From NCBI RefSeq assembly GCF_000283155.1, contig NW_004454173.1:7437229-7501228 (forward strand): DNA of 64,000 nucleotides, read 5' to 3'. Made by a program: the position numbers and the translations under genes. Positions 33,341 through 45,100 of the stretch are shown here, piece by piece. The DNA comes from Ceratotherium simum simum (lineage: Eukaryota; Chordata; Mammalia; Perissodactyla; Rhinocerotidae). How positions within the stretch are numbered: position 1 is the stretch's first letter; each line of letters opens with the position of its first letter. The notes beneath the pieces were generated by a model, which saw only the letters and a program-made list of their open reading frames with translations, was not told the DNA's origin and ran no database searches.

Positions 33341-35107
33341 GGCGTCAGCTGACTAAGATGAGTGCTACCAAATCAGGATGAGAAGATGCTGACATCTGAT
33401 GTGAATGTCTCTCCCAAGAGTCCAGAATAGGCCAGTAATTAAGGGACAATATGCATTATTTTGGGTTCTTACTTGACTCACCTATTCTTGTCACAGCATT
33501 TGTCTTTCCAAGCCACTCAATTCTTAGATACTGACCATTGGTCTGGGGAAAAGTTTACCACTTTTAGTCCAACAAACAGTGAGCCCACAAGTCAAATACT
33601 CATGTATAATTCCAAAACCCAGAGTCTAAGACATGAATCTGTTGTAAATATTCCTATTAGTTCTGACTTCACAGGATACATCTATTATATAGGGCACACC
33701 CTGGGGAAAATCTCCAGAGAAATTCTGGCAGGGAACATTTTTGAGAGAGGAATTATAAAAACCATGTTCACAATTGTAATTTTAATCATAATAATTATCA
33801 TGTTGTTCTAATGTTATGCTAGATGTTGAGGGAGGCAACAATAGGACAAGGCCTGGATCATGTTAGCTGGGAAGGTAGAAGCACCTGGAATGCTTTTTTA
33901 ATGAAGGACTTGCAAGATAGGTAAGGAAATGAGAGGTACCCCACTGTGTCAGAGGAAAACCAAAGGAATACCTCATCGGTTATGAATGCAACCATGGGTT
34001 GATGACGACCAAAGCGAGGATTGTGGACCAAACTAGGACCCCTCTCCCTGGTCTAACAGGTGAAACTAGCAAGCAAGCCACATAGGCTTAAAATAAGTAC
34101 AATAAAAATCCATGCTGTACTGTGAAGCAGCCATGTAGGCCGTCCTAAGCTTATGTTAGAATGACCTTGCAACCCCCACTTCATGACTGAAATCACCACC
34201 TGGACAGATCCACAACAGGAAAAGACAAAGAGTACCTCATTCTCACATTCCTCAGCTGCATTTTTTAGAGGTTGAGGGAAAAAGTAACAACCCCGGTCCT
34301 TGCCTCCCTCCACACATAGATAACACCAACTCTTACCCTTGTTTGATGTATAACCAAAAAGCTCTTGGTCACATTCTCTTTGAAGTAGATGGCTACTAGT
34401 TGTGTAAGCCCTTTCTTGCATGGACACTGCTTTGTTAAAAAAAAGTATAAAAACTATACTCAGAGCTGTAAACCATGGAGCAGTTCCTCAGAATACTCTG
34501 CTGGACTGTTTCCCAGGATTCAAGTTCCTCACCTCAGTTATCAAACAAACTCCTTAGCAAATGTGGTGATGGATAACAGAATAGCCCTTGATTGTCTCCT
34601 GACAGAGCAAAGAGGCATCTGCAGTTGCTCACACCTCCTGCTCCCCATGGATAAACACAACTGGGCAGGTAGAACAGAATATTAAGAAAATATATCAACA
34701 GGTCAGCTGGTTACATGACATCAGTAACCCTTCTTCCCAGGAGCTTTGGAATTCTATGAAAGTTTTCTTCCCTAATAAGTCTTGGCTAACTTAGCTATAT
34801 CCACTGGCAGGTCCTTTAATCATGATTTTATTGCTTCTTCTACTTGGGCCAATAATTCTTAAATTTCTCACCAGGTTTGCAACTCAAAGACTATAGGCCA
34901 CTGGGCTATTCCTATGCCATCTCACCCCAAATTTGGGAGATATCAACCCCTCCACCAATCCAGTCTGAGCACCCGAGAATACATACAGCTCAATGCCGAT
35001 TTCATTCCTCAAACCCTGATCTGCACCCCAAACCAGTAGGAAGCAGCTAGAGTGGTCATTGTCCCTAATCCCTCAAGATTGAGGAATGGTCAAAAGACAG
35101 CGGGGAC
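33341..35107 (+). pseudogene. Broken retroviral env-region remnant
   Basis: This lies between integrase and the purine-rich tract. The clearest part is about 34690-34920, which resembles the membrane-proximal and transmembrane end of a gammaretroviral envelope with a leucine/isoleucine-rich run. Upstream, open pieces of 116 codons (33461-33811) and 98 codons (34389-34685) have no recognised domain. Stops interrupt the frame, and the surface-subunit portion is not identifiable. Confidence 0.5.
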
Positions 35108-35618
35108 TGAAATCATGCCCCACACTCATAAGGTTAAAGTAACAAACAAATTAACCAGACTTTCTGAGCTTGTCTTACAGAGTAACAAGGACACTGCAGA
35201 TAAGGAAAAAACTTGCTGACAACCTCCTTCAACCAAACATTGTGCAGATGCATTGAGGGGCCAGAATGACTGATCAGTAAATTTTGGACATCACAGGCCA
35301 AAAATCCACCACATGTAACACATGGAAACCCCCCCCCCATTTATACATGTGACCCATGGAGAAATATGAAAGACAGTCACACCTGCACAGAGGACTCTTA
35401 AAACTTCAGCCCCAATACCCTCCTACTCCCTCCCTCCTACTCCCTACTTCCCCAATATATATTCCACACAAAAACCGCTCCAAGAGACAGACTTGAGAGT
35501 TTTGCCTTCTCTCTCCTTGCCTGGCTGCCCTGCCCTTTCTTTCTGCTAAAGACCTTTGCCTCAGCATCTGGTTCTTCTGTAGCACTTCAAGCAGACAAAC
35601 CTGCTTGTGGTCCGTAAG
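35108..35618 (+). repeat. Provirus 3' LTR
   Basis: It starts TGAAATCATGCCCCACACT and ends GGTCCGTAAG, with the final CA lost or mutated. Compared with the 5' LTR it lacks a short segment after CTGGCTGCCCTGC, which removes the AATAAA signal. It also has a longer C-run near 35330. Confidence 0.87.
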
Positions 35619-36075
35619 ATGATGGTTAATTTTACATGGTGACTTGAATAGGCCATGGTGCCCAGTTTTTGGTCAGACACCAGTCTAGATATTGCTGGGA
35701 GAGTATTTTTCAGATGTGATTAACATTTAAAAGCAGTAGAATCTGAGTAAAGCAGATTAGCCTCCATCTGGGTATCATCCAATCTGTTGAAGGCTTTACA
35801 TGAAAAAAGACTGAGGTCCCCCTGAAGAAGAGGGAATTATGACTCCAGCATGCCTTTGAACTTGAACTGTAACATCAGCTCTTCCCTGAGTCTCCAGCCT
35901 GCTGGCCTGCCCTGCAAATTTCTGACTTGCTGGCCCCCACAATTGAGTGAGCCAATTCCTTAAAGTAAATCTCTCTTTCTCTGTATGTATATATATATGT
36001 GTGTGTGTGTGTGTGCGCGCGCGCATGTGTACCAACCTCCTATTGGTTCTGTTTCTATGTAGAAACCTAATACAC
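35619..36075 (+). repeat. Old solo LTR, MaLR-like ends, adjacent to provirus
   Basis: Begins TGATGGTTAATTTTACATG and ends near CTATTGGTTCTG...CCTAATACA, with a (TG)n/(CG)n run at about 35998-36027. It belongs to the same family as the reverse copy at 39357-39879. The provirus target site falls in its first four bases. I cannot assign the family name. Confidence 0.7.
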
Positions 36076-38440
36076 AAACTATAATAAAACCACACAGTCA
36101 TTTCGTCTCACCAGCAGTTATTGCATTGGAAAATGAAAACAAATTAATATACAAATTTCAACATCAAAGCTAAATAGAGGCATAATTCATCTTGGAATTC
36201 AATTATATGTTTCAAGAGTCAGTTACTATCATCAGGAAAACAACTATTATAACTAATACCTTTAAATTGTCCTCACTTTTTCCATTCACCAGTGAGAAAA
36301 ATCCAGCTTCAGAATCTGCTGCTTCTGGTGAAGACACACATCAAGTTCTTTTCAAAAATAACATCCGTCAGGATTGCCTCTTCCCATTTTGCACAGAATT
36401 TATCTTAAAACTTGGAGCCAAAGTGCTCAAAGCAAACGAAGGACAGATAAACAAATGAAGGAACTCTCCCGAAGCCAGTGGGGCAGAAACTAATAGACAG
36501 AACAGTGGAACCCCAGCCTCTCCTGGATCAGTCCATTCGTGAGCTGACAGAATTTTAACATTTAAATCTAAAATTCCTATAATTAAAAAAAAAAAACTGA
36601 TTCAAACACCGACTTCATTATTTCCTCTATGAGCAGGGAAACTTAAACAACTGCCAGGAGACAAGGAGAGACTCCTGTCACTTCAGCCCCCTTCTCTATT
36701 CCCATTTGGAAAGAGCATTGGCTGCTCCCTCTCCTTAAGCCTCAGTTATCTCTTCACGAGGCCAGGACAGTGCTGAAGAGAGTGGCCATCACGCAAGGCC
36801 CCACAAGCCAAGGCAATGGTCCCTCAGGACAAGGTCCTTTCTCAATTACAGAAAAAACCTGAAACCATATGCTATATTTCAGCACCTTACAGCGTGATTC
36901 TGACAACACACAAACTTACTGTCAGCTCAAGTATCTGTTTGGGCAAACCAAATCCTAGTTTGGTGCTAAATCCTTTCCTATCCAAGCCATCATTCACATC
37001 CTACAATTCAAATCACACAATAAAAACAGAGAATGTAATCAAAACACCATGGCCTAATTCACAAAACATTAAGATACTATTCTTGATTAATTTCCACTAG
37101 AAATGAGTTTGAAAACATTTAATTGCTTCCTACTAAACATCTACATGTGTTAGACAGGCATAAACAGCAGCATTTTTCTTATTGTTAAGTATTTAAAAAC
37201 AACAGGGTTTTCAGTCCACAAGCCTCATGGGGACCCAGTTAGATGCATAGAAACTAGCTCATGGCTGAGAACAGTGGAGAGTCAAATGGAGAAGGTTCTA
37301 GGCACTGATGCAACAGAACTTCCACCCTCTTTAATTCCTGGAATACCTTGTATGTTCTCATGTCTAAGGCTGTCCCTGTCAGAAACCAAAGATAACTTTA
37401 AAACAGTGATGAAAGTGAAAGAGACCGCGGCTTCCCTCCTCAATGTTTTATTTTCCAGTCTTGCCTACCAAACTTTCCTTTTCTTTCATCTTGAAGTGTT
37501 TTGAAGACTGTTACTTGCAGTAATTAAATTTCCTTAGACAGCTCTTTCTTCCCTCTTTCCAATCATTGCAAACCTCCACCCCCCCTCCTCAATCCCATCC
37601 TTCTCCAGAAAGTTTTTTCGCGGTTACCTGGAAACATAATCACCTCCTCCCAGTCTCACCTCTTTTTATAATTACTTCTGATAGGAACTATGTGTGATAT
37701 TGTTCTCTAATTATTTTCAGGGTTATTATATTATTGCCCCAATGGAACTTTAAGCTCTTTGAGATAAAATGGCATAGCTGATGCTTCTTTTGAAGAGTCT
37801 ACAGTACTTAGCTCAGTGTTAATATAATAAACAACAAGCCCACAGTGAATTGAATTCTCTTTTCCTTGAAAGTTAAACCTCCTCGAAGTTCCCAACTCAA
37901 GTTGATAATAGAGTGAGAGTTGCTGGAATTTAATGCATCAATCTTCTCTGAGTGTCATTAAAATGCTTTGAATAAAGTCCCAACCAAGGCTTTTTCTGTG
38001 ATTGGTAACCTTAGTTTTTAGTTCCAGCTGTGACAGAATGGTACTCCATCTTCCCTCCTTTTAGTAATGGTCACTTTTGATGGTATGGGCTCAGGCCCAA
38101 CAGGGTAGATCAGCCAAGATGAAGGCAGTCGTGTGTAAGAAAATTGTCACCTTTCATAATAAAAGCACATATAAAAATAACTTTAAAAATCCAGATCCTC
38201 CAAGATTGGCAGTCTCTGGGGAAAAAAAGAAAGACCCTGTGAGCGGAAAGAGGGACTGAGGAAATCTGGGGAGAGAATATTTTCCCTCAAGAACAAGAAG
38301 GGGTTTGTGGGTTTTGGTTGGAGACGTTATCACAACCCCTAGATACTTTCGGAGATTTGTTGCATGTGCTTCGTTTTCATAGTGGCAGGTGGCCACGGGC
38401 CAGGAGTGCTAAAGATCTGGGCAGCATGTAAAGACATACC
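36076..38440. other. Intergenic, largely unique
   Basis: No gene was recognised. A possible L2-like relic lies at about 37730-37850 (CTTTAAGCTCTTTGAGATAA). Short open frames of 60-94 codons have no family features. Confidence 0.55.
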
Positions 38441-38505
38441 CTACAAAGAATTGTCTGGCCCCAAATGTCCATAGAGCCCCTGTCCAGAAATACTGCAGCC
38501 TGGCT
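38441..38505 (-). repeat. hAT-type non-autonomous DNA transposon relic (MER20-like)
   Basis: AAAGAATTGTCTGGCCCCAA is the reverse complement of the same motif in the copy near 53470-53690. It is short and diverged. Confidence 0.5.
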
Positions 38506-38989
38506 GTGGTGGAGAGTGCTCTGCGAGCTACTGCCTGCTTAAGGGAAGCATTCCTCCACACTCTGCATCTGCTTGGCCGTACTCCATGCACAAACATTTG
38601 GGTTACTGTTTAGTATTCTGATATTCTGAGGCAGACAAGGTCTTACCTGAAGAGTCTTGTGTCTCTTATATAAGTTGTTTCCTTATCTTTAGTAATCTCA
38701 TGGGATTCTTTAATAGGAACATCTCACTGCACTGGTGGTCACATGTAGTTCCATATATCATTGCACTGATTGTTTCTTTAGATTAGCCTATTTCTACATT
38801 ATCTTAAGTCTCTTAAACACAAGGAGTTCACTATATGGTTCTCTCTCTCTCTGCTTCTCTCTCTCTCTGCTTCTCTTGCTCATTGAACGCCTCATTTCAA
38901 ACTTCCCTTTACATATCTCAGTAAATGATTTAGTCAGTGGTGGTGGTTACTCAAATCTACACATGTGACAATAAAATTGCATAGAATTA
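38506..38989. other. Intergenic with CT-rich low-complexity tract
   Basis: About 38840-38876 is (TC)n with two TCTGCTTCTCT interruptions. The rest was not recognised. Confidence 0.6.
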
Positions 38990-39190
38990 CACACACACAT
39001 AGATATGTACATGTAAAGCTGGTGAAATCTGAATAAGCTCTGTGGATCATGTCAATATCAATTTCCTGGTTCTGTTATTGTTCTAAAATTATGTAAAATA
39101 TTACCACTGTGGAAAACAGGGTGAAGGGTACACAGGACCTCTCTGTACCATTTTTGCAACTTCCTATGAATCTATAATCATTTTAAAGTA
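38990..39190 (+). mobile_element. L1-type 3' UTR remnant
   Basis: AAGCTGGTGAAATCTGAATA, TTTCCTGGTTCTGTTATTGT and TTTTTGCAACTTCCTATGAA resemble old L1 3' UTR sequence. Confidence 0.6.
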
Positions 39191-39356
39191 AAGTAGGAAT
39201 ATTTTGTTATTATAAGGTGCTTGGACTACCCCATGAAGCAGTATAGTGCTATTCGAAAGTAGACTTGGATTAATTGTAAATGTATATTGCAAATTCTAGG
39301 GCAACAACTTAAAAAAGTAAAATGAGCAGTATAATTGATATGCTAAGAAAGGAGAG

Positions 39357-39396
39357 TGTATTAGTCAGGGTTCTCCAAGGAAACAGAACCAATAAG

Positions 39397-39436
<40 letters not shown>

Positions 39437-39879
39437 AGAGATTTATTATAGGAACTGGCTCTTGCAATTGTGGAGACCGAGAAGTCCCACGATCTGCTGT
39501 CTGCAAGCTGGAGAACCAGAAAAGCTGGCGGTATAATAAGGTCCGAATCTGAAGGCCTGAGAACCAGAGGTAATGATGTAAGTCTCCATCCAAGTCCAAA
39601 TGCCCAAGAACCAGGAGTGCTGATGTCTGAGGGCGGGAGAAGATGGATGTCCCAGCTCAGCAGAGAGCAAATTTGCCCTTCTGCCTTTTTGTTCTATCCA
39701 GGCCTTCGACAGATTGATGATGCCCACCCACAATGGTGAGGGTAATCTTACTCAGTCTACTGATTCAAATGCTAACTTCTTCCAAAAAGACCCTCACAGA
39801 CACCCCAGAAACAATCTTTTACTGGCTATCTGGGCATCCCTTAGCCCAGTCAAGTTGAGACATAAAAGTAACCAACACA
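39357..39879 (-). repeat. Solo LTR, MaLR-like ends, reverse orientation
   Basis: It runs TGTATTAGTCAGGGTTCTCC to ACCAACACA, 523 bases, flanked by GAGAG on both sides (39352-39356 and 39880-39884). TG...CA ends with a 5-base duplication define an LTR. A (GT)n run occupies about 39399-39432. The host L1 resumes right after. Same family as 35619-36075. Confidence 0.82.
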
Positions 39880-40177
39880 GAGAGAAAATAGGATCAAATA
39901 AAATGTGCATTTAAAACCACAAAGTGCAGAAAAAGTGTGGAAGACAAAGGTAGGAACAAAGAACAAGGGCAGGAAATAGAAAACAGTAACTAATATGGAC
40001 GTTAGTGGATATTAACCCAATTAATCAATAATCACCTTGAATGTCAATGGTCTAAATGCACAAATTAAAAGACACAGATTGTCAGAGTAGATCAAAATAT
40101 AAGACCCAATTATATGTTGGCTACAAGAAATTCACTTTAAATATAAAGATACATATAGATTAAAAGTACAAGGATGG

Positions 40178-40423
40178 AGGGCTGGCCCCATGGCCTAGCA
40201 AGTTCGGCATGCTCTGCTTCAGCGGCCTGGGTTCAGTTCCAGGGCGCAGACATACACCAGTCGTCGGCAGCCATGCTGTGGTGGCAACCCACAAACAAAA
40301 TAGAGGAAGATTGGCACAGATGTTAGCTCAGGGCAAATCTCCCTCAAGCAAAAAGAGGAAGATTGGTAACAGAGGTTAGCTCAGGGTGAATCTTCCTCAG
40401 CAAAAAAAAAAAAAAAAAAAAAC
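40178..40423 (+). repeat. ERE SINE inside L1
   Basis: The head is GGGCTGGCCCCATGGCCTAG, with two 3' units and an A19 tail followed directly by a younger L1 fragment. The probable target duplication AAAAGTACAAGGATGGA is at about 40161-40177, with its partner AAAAGTAAAAGGATAGA beyond the younger L1, near 42135. Confidence 0.88.
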
Positions 40424-40429
40424 AAAGAC

Positions 40430-42132
40430 AGACTAGGCAATGATTTTTTTAGATATGACATGAAAAGCACAGACAACAAAACCCAAAACAGACAAATGGG
40501 ATGGCATCAAACTAAAAAGCTTTTGCACAGAAAAACAAACAAACAAACAATCAACAGAGTGAAAAGGCAACCTATGGAATGGAAGAAAATATTTGCAAAC
40601 CATATTTTTAATAAGGGGTTAATATCCAAAAGGAACTCATACAACTCAAGAGCAAAAATACAAATAACTTGATTTAAAAATTGGCAAAGGACCTGAATAG
40701 GCATTTCTCAAAAGAAGATATACAATAGGTATATGAAGTTACTCTAATCACTAATGATCAGGGAAATACAAATCAAAACCACAATGAGATATTATCTCAC
40801 ACCTGTTAGAATGGCTATGACCAAAAGGGCAAAAGATAACAAGTGTTGGCAAGGATTTGGAGAAAAGTGAACCCCTGTACACTATTCGTGGGAATGTGTA
40901 ATCGGTACAGCCATTATGGAAAACAGTATGGAGGTTTCTCAAAAAATTAAAAATAGAATTACCAGGGCCGGCCCGTGGCTTAGCGGTTAAGTGCGCGCGC
41001 TCCGCTGCTGGCGGCCCTGGTTCGGATCCCAGGCGCGCACCGACGCACCGCTTCTCCGGCCACACTGGGGCCGTGTCCCACATACAGAGAATGGAGGGAT
41101 CTGCAGCTATGACATACAACTATCTACTGGGGCTTTGGGGGAAAAAATAAACAAATAAAAATTTAAAATAATTAAAAATAGAATTACCATATGATCCAGC
41201 AATTCTACATCTGAGTATATATCCAAAAGAAATAAAATCAGTATCTCAAAGAGATATCTGCACTCCCATGTTCATTGCAGCATTATTCACAGCAGCCAAG
41301 ATATAGAAACAAGCTAAATGTCTGTTGATGGATGAATGGATCAAGAAAATGTGATATATATATTTATACACACATACATGGAATGTTATTCAGCCTTAAA
41401 AAAAGAAGGAAATCCTGCTATCTGTGACAACATGGATGAACCTGGATGACATTATGCTTAGTAAAATAAGCCAGACACAGAGAGACAAATACTGCATGAT
41501 CTCACTTACATGTGGAATCTAAAATAGTCAAACTCATAGAAGCAGAGAGTAGAATGGGGGTTACTAAGCACTGGAAGGAAGTGGGAATGGGAAGATATTG
41601 GTCAAAGGGTACAAATTTTCAGTTATGCAAGATGAATAAATTCTGGAGATATAATGTACAACATGGTGACTATAGTTAACAATACTGTGTTATACACTTG
41701 AAATTTGCCAAAAGGGTAAATCATAACTGCTCTCACCACACACAAAAAAGTAACCATGTCAGGTGATGGATATGTTAATTAGCTTGACTGTGGTGATCAT
41801 TTCAAAATGTATACATATATAAAAACATCAAATTATACACTTTATATTATATATACAATTTTTGTCAATATACTTCAATAAAACTGGAAAAATATAAGAT
41901 GAATAAGTTCTGAGGATCTACTGTACAGCATGGTGACTAGAGTTAACACTGTATTATACACTTGAAATTTGCTAAGAGAGTAAATCTTAAGCGTTCTCAC
42001 CACACACACACACACACACACACACACAAAGTAACCACGTGAGGTATATACATATATCAAATCATCACACTGTACACTTTAATTATATACAGTTTTATTT
42101 GTCAATTATACTTCAATAAAGCTAAAAAGATA
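40430..42132 (+). mobile_element. Younger 5'-truncated L1 with doubled 3' end
   Basis: The ORF2 3' portion starts at ACTAGGCAATGATTTTTTTA and runs to the 3' UTR. At about 41625-41885 the 3' UTR ends ATACTTCAATAAAACTGG, and at about 41893-42125 a second, diverged copy of the same 3' UTR follows, ending ATACTTCAATAAAGC, with a (CA)n run at 42002-42028. It contains an ERE at 40965-41169. Confidence 0.8.
40965..41169 (+). repeat. ERE SINE inside younger L1
   Basis: The head is GGGCCGGCCCGTGGCTTAGC and the end CTACTGGGGCTTTGGGGG plus an A-rich tail. It has a perfect 20-base target duplication at 40945-40964 and 41170-41189, so this is one of the younger insertions here. Confidence 0.96.
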
Positions 42133-45100
42133 AATAAAAGTAAAAGGATAGAGAAAGATATACCATGCTAACACTAATCAAAAGAAAGCAGGTGTAGTTA
42201 CATTAATTTCAGACAGAGCAGACATCAAAGCAAAGAAAGTTATCAGAGATAAAGAGGAGTATTACATAATGATGAAGATATCAGTATTCCAAGAAGTATA
42301 CTCCAACAATCCTCAATGTGTATGCATCTAACAACAGAGCATCAAAATATGTGAGGCAAAAACTGTAGAACCGCAAGGAGGAATAGATGAATCCAGTATT
42401 ATAGTTGGAAACTTGAACACTCCTCTATCAGAAATGCACAGTTCCAGCAGGCAGAAAATTAATAAGGATATAGTTGAACTCAACAACACTATCAATCAAT
42501 TGATATAATTAACATCTATAGACTATTTCATCCAAAAACAGCAGATTATGCATTCTTCTCAAGCTCACATGGAACATTTGCCAAGACAGACCACATTCTG
42601 GGCTATAAAACACACTTTAATAAATTTAAAAGAATGCAAAACATATAATGTTTGCTGTCAGACCACAATGGAATTAAGCTAGAAATCAATAACAGAAAGA
42701 TAGACGGAAAATCCCAAGATACTTGGAGATTAAACACCACACTTCTAAACACGTAGGTCAAAGAAGAAATCTCAAGAGAAATTTTAAAATATTTTTAACT
42801 AAATGAAAATGAAAATACAATTTGTCAAGATTTGTGGGAAGCAGGGAAAGCAGTGCTTAGAGGGAAATTTATAGTGTAGAATGCATATATTAGAAAAGGA
42901 GAAAGGTCTAGAGTCAATAATCAAAGCTTCCAGCTTAGGAAACTAGAAAAAGAAGTGCAAATTAAATTCAAAGTAAGCAGAAGAAAATAAATAACAAAAG
43001 AGCAGAAATCAATGAAATGGAAAACAGGAAATCAATAGAAAAAATCAATCAAACCAAAAGCTGATTCTTTGAAAAGATCAAAAAAATTGATAAGCCTCTT
43101 GCTAGACTAAGAAAAAAGGGAGAAGACACAAATTACTAACATCAGAAATAAAAGAAGGACATCACTACAGATCCCATGGACATTAAAAGGGTAATATAGA
43201 AATACTGTGAAAAACTCTATGCCTACAAATTTGATAACCAAGATGAAATGGACCAATTCCTTTAAATACACAATTTGCCAAAATTCGCACAAGAAGAAAT
43301 AGACAATCTCAATATATCTATTAAAGAAATAGAATCAATAATTAATAACTTTCCAAAACAGAAAGCACCCAGCCCAGATGGGTTCCAAACATTTAAGGAA
43401 GAAATTACACCAATTTCTACAATATCTTTCAAAAGATGGAAGCAGAAGGAATACTTCCTAATTTATTCTCTGAGGCCAGCGTTACTCTAACACCAAAACC
43501 AGAAGCCATTACAAGAAAAGCAGACTACATATCAATATCTCTCATGAACATAGATATAAAAATTCTCAACAAAATATTAGCAAATCAATTCTAACAATGT
43601 ATAGAAATAACTATCCACATCGACCAAATGGGATTTATCCCACACATGCAAGGATGGTTCAGTATTCAAAAATCAATTAATGCAATCCATCACATCAACA
43701 GGCTAAAGAAGAAAAATTACTTGATCTTATCAATAGATGCAGAAAAAGCATTTGACTAAATCCAACACCCATTCATGATAAAAAAAAAAATCTCAGCAAA
43801 CTTCCTCAACTTGATAAAGAACATTTACAAAAAACCTATGTTATTTATCCTACTTAATGATGAGAAACTTGAAGCTTCCCCACTAAGATTAAGAACAAGA
43901 CAAGGATGTCCCCTCTCACCACTGCTTTTCAATATTGTACTGGAAGTCCTAACTAATGCACTAAGACAAGAAAAGGATATACAAGGTGTACAGATTGGGA
44001 AGGAAGACATCAAACTCTTTTTGTTCCCAGACGACATGATCATCTATGTAGAAAATCTGAAAGAATCTACAAAAAACCCCACAAAAACCTCCTGAAACTA
44101 ATGACCAAGTATAATAAGGTTGCAGGATACAAGGTTAATATACAAAAGTTAATCGCTTTCCTATATACCAGCAATGAACAAGTGTAATTTGAAATTAAAA
44201 ACACAATACAGTTTACATTAGCACCAAAAAAAATTGAAATACTATATATCAAAATATGTACAAGATCTATATAAAGAAAACTACAAAACTCTAATGAAAG
44301 AAATCAAAGAACTAAATAAATATTTCCTATCATGTTCATGGATAGGACAACTCAACAAGATGTCAGTTCTTTCCAACTTGATCTATATATTCAATGCAAT
44401 TTCAATAAAAATCCCAGCAAGTTATTTTGTGGATATTGACAAACTGATTCTCAAGTTTATATGAAGAGACAAAAATCCAGAATAGCCAACACAATATTGA
44501 AGGAGAAGAACAAAGTCAGAGGACTGATACTACCCAACTTCAAGACTTACTATAAAGCTACAGTAATCAAGACAGTGTGGCATTGGTGAAAGGATAGACA
44601 AATACATCAATGGAACAGAATAGAGAGCCCATAAACAGACCCACATAAATACAGTCAACTGATCTTTGGTAAAGGAGCAAAGGCAATACAATGGAGCAAA
44701 AACAATTTTTTCAACAATGGTGTAGAACAATTGGACATCCACATGCACAAAATTAATCTAGACACAGACCCTACACCCTTCACAAAGATTAATTCAAAAT
44801 GGATCATAGACCTAAATGTAAAATGCAAAACTATAAAACTCCTAGAAGATAACATTAGCAAAAACTTAGATGATCTTGAGTACGGTGATGACTTTTTAGG
44901 TACTAAAGTGACAATCCACGAAAGAAATAATTGATAAGCTGGAATTCATTAAAATTTAAAAATTTCTGCCCTGCAAAAGACAATGTCAAGAGAATGAAAA
45001 GACAAGACACAGACTAGGAGAAAGTATTGTAAAAGACACATCTGATAAGGACTGATAAAGATAAAGGACTGTTATCTAAAATATACAAAGAACTCTTAAA

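Larger units (their letters stand above)
27663..35623 (+). mobile_element. Defective class I-like (gammaretrovirus-type) endogenous retrovirus
   Basis: The provirus spans 27668-35618 and is flanked by ATGAT (27663-27667 and 35619-35623), a 5-base target duplication. Seen in order: 5' LTR, primer-binding site, a ~3 kb leader/gag region without readable frame, broken pol, a broken env-like region, a purine-rich tract (AAAAGACAGCGGGGA) and the 3' LTR. The two LTRs differ at very roughly one base in ten by eye, so it is an old insertion. Two EREs lie inside. No viral protein can be made from it as it stands. Class I assignment rests on pol and env layout and TSD length; no family name is given. 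Confidence 0.85.

Noticed and set aside
27703..35340. Similar antisense open frames of ~70 codons in both LTRs (27703-27915 and 35134-35340)
   Set aside because: The two frames match because the LTRs are copies of each other. There is no recognised domain, and the shared frame is not independent evidence of selection.
39399..39432. (GT)n run considered as a regulatory Z-DNA element
   Set aside because: It is internal to a solo LTR that characteristically carries a simple-repeat stretch at this place; no independent evidence of function.
40965..41040. tRNA-like sequence at ERE heads
   Set aside because: The box A/B-like segments belong to a tRNA-derived SINE. They lack a complete cloverleaf ending and sit at every ERE copy, so these are not tRNA genes.
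43775..44095. 106-codon reverse transcriptase open frame as a possible active gene
   Set aside because: It is a fragment of L1 ORF2 between stops, with FPDD in place of the F/YADD active site and no intact flanking domains.
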